64,000 nucleotides of DNA, taken from assembly GCA_947494435.1 (NCBI GenBank), contig CANLUY010000001.1, positions 62,001 to 126,000 of the forward strand, given 5' to 3'. Under the pieces are notes generated by a model, which worked only from the letters and a program-made list of their open reading frames with translations, ran no database searches and was not told where the DNA came from. Position 1 is the stretch's first letter; each line of letters starts with the position of its first letter. The DNA is from an uncultured Litoreibacter sp. Lineage in GTDB: Bacteria > Pseudomonadota > Alphaproteobacteria > Rhodobacterales > Rhodobacteraceae. This document shows, piece after piece, positions 7,893 through 17,284 of this stretch. Position numbers and translations under genes: made by a program.

Positions 7893-8945
7893 TCAATGCT
7901 GGTTGTAGCGCAAGATCGCAGCCTCAGCTTTCGTGAGATTGCGCCTGACATGAGGTCCGTAGTGATGCAGGTCGTCGCCCAGTTCGGGGAAAAGGCTGAG
8001 CAATCCGTCACGCTGACCTCTTTCCAACGTATCAAGGGTCGTGTTGGCAGGATGGTAACTCTCCGTTGGGACACCGTTCGCCCAGACAATCTGATGCTCC
8101 GCAAAGAGAAGGTGGAAATACGTGACCTCTTTGACGCTATGATCAACGAAAACGCTGCGGTCGTTGATCATGTCTTGAGCAGAAATCAGGACTTCGGGCG
8201 CGTTATAAAGCGCGTGTGCGTTCTTACCGCTATAGAGCATCCTGTGATGGGGCGAGATCAACAAGTCATCATCTGGAATGCCAGCCTGCATCGCACTTGA
8301 GCGGATGCGGATCGGACGCAAATCAGGCAACGCGTGGAGGCGCGCGCCGGTCATGTGACGTTTACCAACCCAAAGCAATTCCTGACATCCGTTGTCTTTG
8401 GTTTGCACAAAATCCCCGGGTTCTAACGCGTCGACTTGTTTGACACCCTCTTGCATGCGTATACGTGTACCGGCTGTGAAGCAGATAACATCGCCGCCCT
8501 GATCACCGTTGCGCTTGGTTTGCATTTGATTGTCTGGAACGTGTGCCACTTTATAGTCCGTTCCATTCGACGGAACGCCATCAGGACACCATAGCAAAGT
8601 TTGGCGATGCTGATCGCCGACAATCGGAACTAACGTAAACCGCGCGCAGCCATCTGTAACGACCACTGCATCTGCCATGTCCTCTTTCAGACCCGGCCTT
8701 CCTTGTGCTGCGTCTGGTAAGTCAAACCGGCGTTGCACAGCTTTTGCAACACGGGCGCGCATTTGTTCCTGCACCAAAGAGTTCTCTAACAAAAGAGTGG
8801 ATTGTTGTCCGTCTATACGGATCGCTTCGCCCTGCCTGCGCCAAACCTGTCCTACCTGAGGCGCAAAGCCGGTCGTTGCCGGCGTTCCGTCCAAACTGGT
8901 TTGATCAATGGTCAGGACATACGTGCCGCCAAAGCCCGTGCCCAT
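7893..8945 (-). CDS. Hint-domain (Hedgehog/intein-type) protein
   Basis: A 350-residue protein with a C-terminal Hint domain beginning at Cys155 in VICFTAGTRIRM. The block EQVDALEPGDFV-like sequence follows, then the histidine block LLISPHHRMLY and the final strands HLLFAEHQIVWANGVPTESYHP. Hint modules can cleave the peptide bond before the leading cysteine. The intein-type His-Asn ending is absent, which fits the Hint_2 group common in Rhodobacteraceae, where the role is unknown. The first 150 residues show no repeats or signal peptide. It starts at ATG 8945 and stands alone between rpsD and the LpxR-like gene. Linkage to secreted calcium-binding proteins seen elsewhere is not visible here. 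Confidence 0.85.
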   Translation of the reverse strand: MGTGFGGTYVLTIDQTSLDGTPATTGFAPQVGQVWRRQGEAIRIDGQQSTLLLENSLVQEQMRARVAKAVQRRFDLPDAAQGRPGLKEDMADAVVVTDGCARFTLVPIVGDQHRQTLLWCPDGVPSNGTDYKVAHVPDNQMQTKRNGDQGGDVICFTAGTRIRMQEGVKQVDALEPGDFVQTKDNGCQELLWVGKRHMTGARLHALPDLRPIRIRSSAMQAGIPDDDLLISPHHRMLYSGKNAHALYNAPEVLISAQDMINDRSVFVDHSVKEVTYFHLLFAEHQIVWANGVPTESYHPANTTLDTLERGQRDGLLSLFPELGDDLHHYGPHVRRNLTKAEAAILRYNQH

Positions 8946-9081
8946 CGCCGTTTACCTGCTCAAGTTTATTATTATCGTTGTCGTCTTTTTTGAAATCGTT
9001 AACACGACATCTTCAACTTTCATAGAAAACAATAGGCTGCGGACTTTAAACGGTGGTCCCAAGGCAACAGGGGTTTGAGGA

Positions 9082-9990
9082 TCAGAACCTGTAGCGCAAG
9101 CTCACGCCGCCCAAAAACTGTCCGGCGGACTGCGCCTCAAACTCGGGGCTCAGGTAACTCAAACCATAAAACAGACCCGCACGTTTCCAACCTCTGTGAT
9201 AGCCGATCCGGAGCCGTGCGCGATAGTCTTCAGCGATAACGCCGGGCGTGTCGAGGTATCGGCTATCAGCGATGTATGCGAGATCACCGCCGATCACGAA
9301 GGACAATCCACGACCGTCACCACTCGTAATACCTTGGTAACGCTGTCCTGAGCTCACATCGCGCAGCATCAAATCGCCACCGCCGTATGGACCCATCGTG
9401 AAATCCGCGCCGGCACGAATGAGCGTTTCTGCACCTGCTTGCACCTCGACAAACGGCCTCAAACGCGCAGACGCGGACAGATCAAATTGTCTGCCTGCTT
9501 CAAACATGAGGGTGGGATATATGTCATTTGCGATTTGAAACCCGTCCACATTCGGTCTTGGGCCACCGAAAATATCATGAAGCTGCGCCTGAAAACTGTC
9601 CAAACCGGTCTGAGGTCCAACCATCACCAAATCGAGGCCAAGTGACAATTCTGTCTGACCACTTTGCCAATGAGTATGTGCACCTAATGAAAGCGCCCCA
9701 ACGTATCGGCGATCTTGCGGAGATGGGGCAGAAATGCGCTCAGGTGAGATCACTTCGCCGCGAAACCGCAATTCGATCAAATCACCAAACCTTGTAGGCC
9801 GGGTACCAGTCCAAGAGGGCCCACGAAGATGACTGACCGCGAATGAGCCTGTACGCCAACGGTCTTTATTGTCGCCGATCAGATCATTGGTGAACATTAG
9901 GCCCCAGCCAAGGGCTTTTCGGTCGAGTGCAAATGAGGGATTGCCTATCACAACGAGCAGCAGCGCCACGCAAATCATGAGGATTTTCAT
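9082..9990 (-). CDS. LpxR-like outer-membrane lipid A deacylase family protein
   Basis: This 302-residue protein has a clear signal peptide (MKILMICVALLLVVIGNPSFA) and a tail of alternating strands ending in LRYRF, a typical outer-membrane beta-barrel end. It carries the LpxR-family (DUF2219) signature FTNDLIGDNKDRWRTGSF, placing Asn35, Asp36 and Thr47, and VGPQTGLDSFQAQLHDIFG with His138. These correspond to the Asn-Asp, Thr and His catalytic residues of Salmonella LpxR, which removes the 3'-acyloxyacyl group from lipid A in a Ca2+-dependent reaction. The start ATG 9990 has GGGAGG five bases upstream. It may instead be a structural relative acting on another envelope lipid. Confidence 0.75.
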   Translation of the reverse strand: MKILMICVALLLVVIGNPSFALDRKALGWGLMFTNDLIGDNKDRWRTGSFAVSHLRGPSWTGTRPTRFGDLIELRFRGEVISPERISAPSPQDRRYVGALSLGAHTHWQSGQTELSLGLDLVMVGPQTGLDSFQAQLHDIFGGPRPNVDGFQIANDIYPTLMFEAGRQFDLSASARLRPFVEVQAGAETLIRAGADFTMGPYGGGDLMLRDVSSGQRYQGITSGDGRGLSFVIGGDLAYIADSRYLDTPGVIAEDYRARLRIGYHRGWKRAGLFYGLSYLSPEFEAQSAGQFLGGVSLRYRF

Positions 9991-10135
9991 CTTCGCCTCC
10001 CGCTGCTGACAAACCGACGTCGTCTCCGCTGGCTAAGCATTTCCCGACACTATCAATGCTGGTCTAGCCTGAGACAATGGAGGAATTCCTAACGTACCTC
10101 CAAATATTCAATGCGCTATCGGGATATCGCGTGAT

Positions 10136-13100
10136 CTAAGGCTTCCCCCACCCGCCGCCGGCAGGTGTTTGCATCTCGAAAGCGTCGCCGGCAGCGAGTT
10201 CGATTTCATCATTGCCCCGCAATCGCTGGCGGCTTCCGTCCGCCCTTACGACCTCATCAATGCCCGGCGCGCCGTCTTCCCCATCATGTTTGCCATGCGC
10301 ACGTGTAATGCGGTGGCAAGACAAGGTCGTCACTGTCACATCTTCAAGGAAACGCAGTCGACGGATTACACCGTCGCCGCCTACCCACTTCCCTTTACCA
10401 CCAGACCCGCGTCTAATTTCGAACCGCTCGAGCCGTACAGGAAAGCGGGTTTCTAATATTTCCGGGTCAGTCATCAACGTATTGGTCATATGAACCTGAA
10501 CAGCGGATTGGCCATGGAAAGACGGGCCAGCGCCGGTTCCGCCTGCAATCGTCTCGTAATTTTGAAAACGCTCGTTGCCCCAGACAAAATTGTTCATTGT
10601 TGCCTGGGACCCGGCAATGACATCCAAAGCGCCGAGCAGACAATCACACATCGATTGACTGACTTCCGTGTTTCCAGAGATCACAGCTGCGGGTGGCTTG
10701 GGATTTATCATCGTCCCTTCCGGCGCAATAATCGTCAGAGGCGTCAAACAACCCTCGTTCAGCGGAATATCTGCTCCTACCAATGTGCGGAAGACATATA
10801 GAACCACAGCGTTACATACCGCCCTTGGCGCGTTATAGTTATTGGCGGTTTGCTCGGATGTGCCGGTCCAATCGATAACGGCTTCACCGGCTTCCGCATC
10901 AACAGTTACCTTGACGCGGATCACCTGACCTTCATCGAGCGGATACTCGAACGACCCATCCTTTAATCGGCCAATGACCCGCCTCACGGACGCCTCAGCA
11001 TTCGCCTGCACATGCCCCATGTAGGCCAGAACTGTTTCGAGGCCGAAATTCTCGACCATCTTATGAACTTCACGAATACCCGTGGCATTGGCTGCAACCT
11101 GCGCTTCGAGATCACGCATATTCTCATCAATATTGCGGCAGGGATAGCGCCCCGACGCGAGCAGCGCGCGCGTTTCCGCCTCGCGCAATTGTCCACCATC
11201 CACAAGGCGGAAATTGTCGATCACAACGCCTTCCTCCTCGATATTGGTACTGTCAGGCGGCGCGGATCCTGGGGTCCTTCCCCCGATATCCGCATGGTGA
11301 CCGCGAGAGCCCACGTAAAACAAGATGGTCTTGCCGTCTTGATCGAAGACCGGTGTGATAACTGTCACGTCAGGCAAATGTGTGCCGCCGTTATAAGGGT
11401 TGTTTAGCATAAACGCGTCGCCCGGCTTCATCTCGCCAGCATTTAACGCTGCAACCTTGCGTACAGCGTCGGACATAGAACCGAGATGCACAGGCACATG
11501 CGGCGCGTTTGCAACCAAAGCACCCGTCGCATCGAAAAGGGCACAGGAAAAATCGAAACGCTCCTTGATGTTCACCGACCAAGCCGTGTTGGCCAATGTC
11601 GATCCCATCTGTTCGGCAATCGACATGAACAGGTTGTTGAAGACCTCTAGCATGACCGGGTCAGCCTCTGTGCCAAGCGCAGTTTCGCGCTGAATTTCTT
11701 CGACACGGCGCATTATCAGGTTGCCATGGGCGTCACGACTTGCGGCCCATCCCGGCTCGACGATGTTGGTGCCCGTTGTTTCAATGATGATTGCGGGCCC
11801 CAGCACGACTTGGTTTTCCACGAGGCCTTCGCGGCGGTACAGCGGCGCCAATTGTCCCGCCATATACACTTCTGCTGAAGGCTTTGCGGAATTAAGGTTT
11901 TCGGGCGGGCTTTGGTACAACGGGTCCCCCGCCCCGACTGCTTCGACCGATAACATGTCAATAATTAAGTCCGCAGAGGGCGAGGCAAACCCGAAGCGCC
12001 CTGTATGTGCTGCTTCAAAATCGGCGCGCATTTGCGTCTCTGATCCGAAGGGTACGGCAAGTGACTGGTGAGACCCGATGTATTTTATATGTGCAATGTG
12101 CTCAGTTGAGATCTGGTTTTCGGAAACACCTTGAGCTGCAACTTCTCCAATTGCATCAACAGCCATTCTCTCCAGCCTCATACGCGCGTCTGCTAAATCT
12201 GAAATAGAAGAACCAAACTGCTCCTCGCGCAGCGCACGGATATCTGCGAGCCCCATTCCAAAGGCACTCAGAACACCTGCAAAAGGATGGACGAAGACTG
12301 TCTTCATTCCGAGAGTGTCAGCAATCAGACAGGCATGTTGGCCGCCCGCGCCCCCAAAACAGTTCAAAGTGTATTGGGTCACGTCATACCCGCGCTCTAC
12401 ACTGATCTTCTTGATCGCACGCGCCATGTTTTGCACGGCGATCCGCAAGAAACCCTGCGCGGTTTCTTCTGCTGTCAGGACCGCGTGCCCCGTCGCGTCC
12501 GAGATTTCCTTGGCAAGTTGATCGAACTTGGCACGCACGATGGCTTCGTCAAGCGGCTGATCTGCGCTGGGACCGAAGATAGATGGGAAATGCGCGGCAT
12601 TGAGCTTGCCCAACATCACGTTGCAATCTGTGACTGTCAAAGGCCCACCGCGCCTGTAGCAAGCAGGGCCCGGATCGGCTCCGGCGCTTTCCGGCCCGAC
12701 TTGATACCTGCCGTCTTTGAACGTCAAGATAGACCCACCACCTGCAGCGACCGTGTGGATGTTCATCATTGGTGCGCGCATCCGAACACCTGCAACTTCC
12801 GTCTCAAAAGAGCGTTCATATTGTCCGGCAAAGTGACAGACGTCAGTCGAGGTGCCACCCATGTCGAACCCGATGAGCTTGTCAAATCCGGCAGCCTCTG
12901 CCGTTTTGACCATCCCGACCACACCCCCTGCAGGGCCGCTTAAAATGGCGTCACGACCTTGGAACAACTGAGCGTCCGTCAATCCGCCATTGGATTGCAT
13001 GAAGAACAACCGCTCCGTTCCGCCGCGTCCCGCAGCCAGCGCATCCGCGACCTGTTGCACGTAACGCCTCAGGATGGGTGATAGATACGCATCGACCACC

Positions 13101-13717
13101 GTTGTATCACCGCGCCCTACCAGCTTGATCAGCTTTGATGTGCCTGACGAGGTGGAAATCTGGGTAAAACCGATCTTAGCAGCAATCTCTGCAATCCGGT
13201 CTTCGTGCTTGGGGTTCAAATACGAATGCATGAATGCAATCGCGACACCGCGCACTCCCTTGTCATATGCACACTGCAAAGCGACGCGCGCGTCTTCTTC
13301 GCAAAGAGGCGTAATTTCCTTGCCGGTTGCATCTACTCGTCCTGCAACCTCAGCCACATCCTCGTAGAGAAGTTCCGGCAGAACAATCTCGAGGTCAAAC
13401 AAGCGTGGCCGGTTCTGATATCCAATCCGCAAGAGGTCACGCAAACCTTCGGTGATCAACAAGAGCGTTGGATCACCCTTGCGTTCCAACAGCGCATTCG
13501 TGGCCACTGTGGTGCCCATTTTCACAGCACTGATCTTACCTTCAGGGAGGGGTTCCCCAGGCTTGAGGCCCAGCGCACGACGAACGCCTTCAACAGCTGC
13601 ATCCGAATACTGCTCTGGATTTTCGCTGAGGAGCTTTAAAGTCTCGAGTGAACCATCAGGACGTTTGGCTACGACATCTGTAAATGTGCCGCCGCGATCC
13701 ACCCAAAATTGCCACAT
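10136..13717 (-). CDS. Fused 5-oxoprolinase / hydantoinase A+B protein
   Basis: A 1193-residue ATP-dependent amidohydrolase. The N-terminal two thirds is the HyuA/OplaH kinase-like half: WVDRGGTFTDVVA at residues 5-17, the glycine-rich GFDMGGTSTDVCHF, and FGGAGGQHACLIADTLGM. The C-terminal part from about residue 690 is HyuB-like: GSMSDAVRKV, FMLNNPYNGGTHLPDVTVI, SRGHHADIGG and SGNTEVSQSMCD. The fused order and length match eukaryote-type 5-oxoprolinase, which opens 5-oxoproline to glutamate using ATP. Hydantoin-type substrates cannot be excluded. The start ATG 13717 abuts the TAG of modC, so translation is probably coupled and the gene belongs to the modABC transcript. That is an unusual partner. 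Confidence 0.9.
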   Translation of the reverse strand: MWQFWVDRGGTFTDVVAKRPDGSLETLKLLSENPEQYSDAAVEGVRRALGLKPGEPLPEGKISAVKMGTTVATNALLERKGDPTLLLITEGLRDLLRIGYQNRPRLFDLEIVLPELLYEDVAEVAGRVDATGKEITPLCEEDARVALQCAYDKGVRGVAIAFMHSYLNPKHEDRIAEIAAKIGFTQISTSSGTSKLIKLVGRGDTTVVDAYLSPILRRYVQQVADALAAGRGGTERLFFMQSNGGLTDAQLFQGRDAILSGPAGGVVGMVKTAEAAGFDKLIGFDMGGTSTDVCHFAGQYERSFETEVAGVRMRAPMMNIHTVAAGGGSILTFKDGRYQVGPESAGADPGPACYRRGGPLTVTDCNVMLGKLNAAHFPSIFGPSADQPLDEAIVRAKFDQLAKEISDATGHAVLTAEETAQGFLRIAVQNMARAIKKISVERGYDVTQYTLNCFGGAGGQHACLIADTLGMKTVFVHPFAGVLSAFGMGLADIRALREEQFGSSISDLADARMRLERMAVDAIGEVAAQGVSENQISTEHIAHIKYIGSHQSLAVPFGSETQMRADFEAAHTGRFGFASPSADLIIDMLSVEAVGAGDPLYQSPPENLNSAKPSAEVYMAGQLAPLYRREGLVENQVVLGPAIIIETTGTNIVEPGWAASRDAHGNLIMRRVEEIQRETALGTEADPVMLEVFNNLFMSIAEQMGSTLANTAWSVNIKERFDFSCALFDATGALVANAPHVPVHLGSMSDAVRKVAALNAGEMKPGDAFMLNNPYNGGTHLPDVTVITPVFDQDGKTILFYVGSRGHHADIGGRTPGSAPPDSTNIEEEGVVIDNFRLVDGGQLREAETRALLASGRYPCRNIDENMRDLEAQVAANATGIREVHKMVENFGLETVLAYMGHVQANAEASVRRVIGRLKDGSFEYPLDEGQVIRVKVTVDAEAGEAVIDWTGTSEQTANNYNAPRAVCNAVVLYVFRTLVGADIPLNEGCLTPLTIIAPEGTMINPKPPAAVISGNTEVSQSMCDCLLGALDVIAGSQATMNNFVWGNERFQNYETIAGGTGAGPSFHGQSAVQVHMTNTLMTDPEILETRFPVRLERFEIRRGSGGKGKWVGGDGVIRRLRFLEDVTVTTLSCHRITRAHGKHDGEDGAPGIDEVVRADGSRQRLRGNDEIELAAGDAFEMQTPAGGGWGKP

Positions 13718-14827
13718 CTAGTGATCCTCTTTGTGTCGTTTTTCCGCAATGTTTCCGGGCGCCACAGAGACGGTTTTGATGACCGCATAACACGCCGTTC
13801 CTTCAACAAGCTTCAAAGACTGTGCCGACCTTCGGGTGATGCGCGCAACCAATGTGTCTTGTCCTGATCTAAGGGCAACAGCTACTCCGGGCCCTGTGCC
13901 GTCCTGTATCCCACTCACTGTCGTCGGCAAAATGTTCAGAGCAGACAGGCCGTCCGGCTTATCTTTCGAAAGAATAATATCTGACGCAAGAATGCGGACC
14001 CGCATCGGCGTTCCTTCAGACGCATTGACCTTCGGCAGAAGTAATCGTCCTTGAGAAATAGCCAATGCGCTCAAACCATCGCCCGCGTCTTGCTCAAGGA
14101 CTGTGGCTTTCAAAACTGCGCCGGCCTCTCGTACGCCAATCTCCGGCACCGCACCCGGATCAGACAAGATGTCGTCAGCCGCCCCACTGCGGATCACACG
14201 ACCTTCCCGCATCAACGCAATGGTATCCGCAAGACGCGCAACTTCGGCCATGGAATGCGAAACATAAAGAATTTGCATGCCAGAAAATCGCTGAAGACTG
14301 TCGAGATATGGCAAAATTTCTTCGCGGCGCGCTTGATCTAATGCAGCCAACGGCTCGTCCATCAGCAACATATCTGGCGCGCTCATAAGCGCACGACCAA
14401 TCGCGACGCGCTGCGCTTCACCTCCCGAGAGGTCGCGGGGGTATCGCTCCAGAAGGTGTTCGAGACCGAGCAATTCGACAACAGGTGCAAGCTCAGCAGG
14501 ACGATTATGAAACTGCATGGGATAGAGCAGGTTGTCCTTTACGCGTTTTGTTGGAAACAAACGCGCATCCTGAAACACATAACCCAGGCGCCTTTCATGT
14601 GGCGCGATATGCACACCTGCCTGCGTATCGGACAAAACACGGTCACCAAGACGGATATAGGCAACGTCCGGAATTGTTAGCCCAGCAACAGCATTAATAA
14701 CGCTGGTCTTACCCGATCCCGATGGACCAAATAAGGCCGTCACGCCTCCACGATCAGAGGTCAGATCGACATCGAGAACGAAAGGGTCAAACCGTTGCTT
14801 GATATGTATTTCGAGCTTCAAACTCAT
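13718..14827 (-). CDS. modC: Molybdate ABC transporter ATP-binding protein ModC
   Basis: The cytoplasmic ATPase of the molybdate (and tungstate) importer, 369 residues from ATG 14827. That start overlaps the modB stop as ATGA; an upstream in-frame ATG at 14854 would run into modB and is less likely. Visible motifs are Walker A GPSGSGKT (34-41), the signature LSGGEAQRVAIGRAL, Walker B MLLMDEPLAALD and the switch His in LYVSHS. The last ~75 residues form a TOBE/MOP-like domain (MRVRILASDIILSK and following) that binds the oxyanion. It ends directly against the 5-oxoprolinase ATG. No ModE-type regulator lies nearby. Confidence 0.95.
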   Translation of the reverse strand: MSLKLEIHIKQRFDPFVLDVDLTSDRGGVTALFGPSGSGKTSVINAVAGLTIPDVAYIRLGDRVLSDTQAGVHIAPHERRLGYVFQDARLFPTKRVKDNLLYPMQFHNRPAELAPVVELLGLEHLLERYPRDLSGGEAQRVAIGRALMSAPDMLLMDEPLAALDQARREEILPYLDSLQRFSGMQILYVSHSMAEVARLADTIALMREGRVIRSGAADDILSDPGAVPEIGVREAGAVLKATVLEQDAGDGLSALAISQGRLLLPKVNASEGTPMRVRILASDIILSKDKPDGLSALNILPTTVSGIQDGTGPGVAVALRSGQDTLVARITRRSAQSLKLVEGTACYAVIKTVSVAPGNIAEKRHKEDH

Positions 14828-15504
14828 CTCCGCACGGCTCTGCGTGCGAGCCATTCAGACGTAAGAAGCGCCGCGACTGCAATGATAACGGCAATAATTG
14901 TTAACCGGATTGCCGGACCTTCTGCGCCGGGAATTTGAAGCAATGCGTAAATGGCGGATGGTAGTGTCCGGGTCTCTCCTGGAATGGAGGCCACAAAGGT
15001 AATCGTCGCACCGAACTCGCCCATTGCTTTCGCAAAAGCCAAGACAGAACCCGCAACGATTGCGGGCAGGCACATAGGCAGCGTCACAGTTGTAAACACT
15101 TTAAGGGGCGATGCGCCCAATGTGTTGGCAGCCTGTTCAAGCTTTGGGTCCACGGCTTCGATGCCGAGGCGGATCGCGCGCACCATCAAGGGAAAGGCCA
15201 TGATCGCGGCTGCAAGCACAGCGCCAGTCCAGCGGAACGCCAAGACGATACCAAATTTGGCAAGAAACCCACCAATCAAACCTTGGGTTCCGAAACTGAG
15301 AAGCAGCAAGTAACCGGTGACGACAGGCGGTAAGATCAGCGGAAGATGCACGATTGCATTCAGCATCTGCTTACCTACAAACTCGCGACGCGCTAACAGA
15401 TGCGCGATCCAGATTGCAAATGGCAGGCTGATCGCAGTTGCTACAAAAGCAACTTTCAAAGACAAACCAACGGCCATCCATTCCTCAGGCCCAAGCCCGA
15501 ACAT
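14824..15504 (-). CDS. modB: Molybdate ABC transporter permease ModB
   Basis: The inner-membrane subunit of the molybdate importer. From ATG 15504 it is 226 residues (MFGLGPEEWMAVGLSLKVAF), one base after the modA stop (TAAGATG). It has about five membrane segments. The cytoplasmic EAA loop, which contacts ModC, is visible as EQAANTLGASPLKVFTTVTLP. MGEFGATITFVASIPGETRTLP is also a typical ModB block. The longer in-frame reading from 15570 would overlap modA and is not favoured. Translation appears coupled to modA upstream and modC downstream. Confidence 0.95.
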   Translation of the reverse strand: MFGLGPEEWMAVGLSLKVAFVATAISLPFAIWIAHLLARREFVGKQMLNAIVHLPLILPPVVTGYLLLLSFGTQGLIGGFLAKFGIVLAFRWTGAVLAAAIMAFPLMVRAIRLGIEAVDPKLEQAANTLGASPLKVFTTVTLPMCLPAIVAGSVLAFAKAMGEFGATITFVASIPGETRTLPSAIYALLQIPGAEGPAIRLTIIAVIIAVAALLTSEWLARRAVRR

Positions 15505-15505
15505 C

Positions 15506-16219
15506 TTAGAACACCTCAAATCCGGTGCGCTGAAAAACAGCCCGGGCCGGTTGAGATTGTAGGGCCTCAAAAACAGGTCTTCCCCGCTCTGTAAGCAGCC
15601 CCAGGGGATAGATTATCTTAGGATGAGATTGCGCAGCAAACTCGTGCAAAACCTTAACCGATGGCACCCCAACCGCATCGCTCGCATACACAACAGCAAA
15701 AGGAAGTTCCCGCCGCTCAACCAACGCAAGCGCTGCGCGGACGTTTTCGACCTCAACGAGATGGGGCATGATCTTTCCCCAAAGGCCCAAATTCTCAAGG
15801 GCGGATTTTGCGTACTGTCCGGCTGGCACAGCAGAAACAAATCCAACCGCTATGCGCCCGTCAGGCCTCCAGCCCTTCAAAGAGATCGGCTCAGCGTCCG
15901 ATGACCCCACAATGACAAGCTTATTGGTCAGTAAATCGATCCTGTCGTCTTTTGTGATGTGGCCCGCATTCTGCACCACATCCATCCAATCCGCATTTGC
16001 GGATAGAAACAGATCAGCAGGCGCGCCATATGTAATTTGCCGCGCCAACGCGCCGCTACCGCCATAAGACACCCGCATCGGAATTACCTCGCGGGAAATC
16101 GTATCTAACGCAACTTTCAGGCTGGACGCAGCGAACACGATTGGCTGCGGAGCCGCCATGCTTGGACTGGCTGCAAAACTTGCGCAAAGCGCGATCATAT
16201 GGCGGCGTGTAAAAACCAT
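15506..16219 (-). CDS. modA: Molybdate-binding periplasmic protein ModA
   Basis: The periplasmic receptor that captures molybdate for ModBC. From ATG 16219 it is 237 residues and starts MVFTRRHMIALCASFAASPSMA, an export signal with a twin-arginine-like RRH. The mature part has the ModA blocks IVFAASSLKVALD, VSYGGSGALARQI, APADLFLSANADWMD, FVSAVPAGQYAKSALENLG and VVYASDAVGVPSVKVL. The serine and alanine positions fit the oxyanion pocket. The frame remains open upstream of 16219 but shows no conserved residues there. It is the first gene of modA-modB-modC-oxoprolinase and is divergent from the PLP dehydratase gene; I found no clear ModE box in the 87 bases between them. Confidence 0.93.
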   Translation of the reverse strand: MVFTRRHMIALCASFAASPSMAAPQPIVFAASSLKVALDTISREVIPMRVSYGGSGALARQITYGAPADLFLSANADWMDVVQNAGHITKDDRIDLLTNKLVIVGSSDAEPISLKGWRPDGRIAVGFVSAVPAGQYAKSALENLGLWGKIMPHLVEVENVRAALALVERRELPFAVVYASDAVGVPSVKVLHEFAAQSHPKIIYPLGLLTERGRPVFEALQSQPARAVFQRTGFEVF

Positions 16220-16306
16220 CCCAGGGATTGTGACTGCAGGGGCGCGTGACGCAAGAGCAAAAACCAAATGCTTGCAGATCACCACGCAGCGATTAGGGTC
16301 ACAGTC

Positions 16307-17284
16307 ATGTTTACTTTGACCAAATCCGATCTCGAGGCCGCCGCTGCGCTTGTCCATCAACACATGGCTCCGACACCGCAATATGTCTGGCCTCTGCTGA
16401 ACTGCGAAACAGGTGTTACAACTTGGGTGAAACACGAAAATCACGGACCGACTGGAGCCTTCAAGGTGCGTGGCGGGATCACGTTTATCGATTGGTTGAA
16501 ACGAATACACCCCAACAGCAAAGGCATCTGCACAGCGACGCGCGGCAATCATGGGCAGTCCCAAGCGCGGGCTGCAACGGCTGCCGGGCTCCGTGCCCTT
16601 GTTTATGTACCGCGTGGCAACTCGGTCGAGAAGAATGAAGCCATGAAAGCCTTCGGCGCAGAGCTGGTCGAATTTGGCGATGACTTCGATGAGGCGAAAG
16701 AAGAAGCTTTCCGCGTCGCCCAAGAAGAAGACTTGTTCATCGTGCCACCTTTCCACGAAGAACTTGTCCGCGGCGTTGCAACCTATGCTTATGAATTATT
16801 CACAGCGGCCCCTAATTTGGACACAGTTTATGTCCCGATCGGATGCGGTTCGGGGATCTGCGGGACAATTCTTGCCCGAGATGCGCTGGGATTAACGACC
16901 GAAATCGTGGGTGTGGTTTCGGATCAAGCGCAAACTGCAAAATTGTCGGTTGAGGCCGGGCGGCTGATAGAAACGAACTCTGCCAGAACCTTCGCAGACG
17001 GCATGGCTGTCCGTATTCCGGTACAGGAGGCTTATAACATCTACTCGAAAGGTGCCGCGCGCATCCTTGCTGTGAGCGATGATGAGGTCGCCCACGCTAT
17101 GCGTGTCTACTACAAGACGACTCATAATCTTGCGGAAGGTGCGGGTGCAGCACCGTTGGCAGGCCTTTTGCAAGAGAAGGCCCAGATGCAGGGCAAAACC
17201 ACGGCCGTCATCTTATGCGGCGGGAACGTAGATACGGAGTGGTTCCAAACTGTCCTTGGGGGCCACACGCCGGAACCGGCTTAG
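16307..17284 (+). CDS. PLP-dependent threonine/serine dehydratase family enzyme
   Basis: A fold-type II pyridoxal-phosphate enzyme of 325 residues from ATG 16307 (AGGG nine bases upstream). The cofactor lysine is Lys53 in GPTGAFKVRGG, followed by the substrate loop TATRGNHGQS, the glycine-rich phosphate site PIGCGSGICG and the C-terminal VILCGGNVD. This pattern matches threonine dehydratases that deaminate threonine or serine to a keto acid. It has no C-terminal regulatory ACT domain, so it resembles catabolic or serine-racemase-like forms rather than biosynthetic IlvA. A related use, such as the EutB-type dehydratase in ectoine breakdown, cannot be excluded. It shares TTAG with the convergent AcuC-like gene. 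Confidence 0.85.
   Translation: MFTLTKSDLEAAAALVHQHMAPTPQYVWPLLNCETGVTTWVKHENHGPTGAFKVRGGITFIDWLKRIHPNSKGICTATRGNHGQSQARAATAAGLRALVYVPRGNSVEKNEAMKAFGAELVEFGDDFDEAKEEAFRVAQEEDLFIVPPFHEELVRGVATYAYELFTAAPNLDTVYVPIGCGSGICGTILARDALGLTTEIVGVVSDQAQTAKLSVEAGRLIETNSARTFADGMAVRIPVQEAYNIYSKGAARILAVSDDEVAHAMRVYYKTTHNLAEGAGAAPLAGLLQEKAQMQGKTTAVILCGGNVDTEWFQTVLGGHTPEPA

Noticed and set aside
16220-16306. ModE operator between modA and the dehydratase gene
   Set aside because: I looked for the TATA-type inverted repeat expected of ModE and found none.
16220-16756. Upstream extension of modA over the PLP dehydratase gene
   Set aside because: The signal peptide begins at ATG 16219, and the extra residues are antisense to the start of a recognised enzyme.
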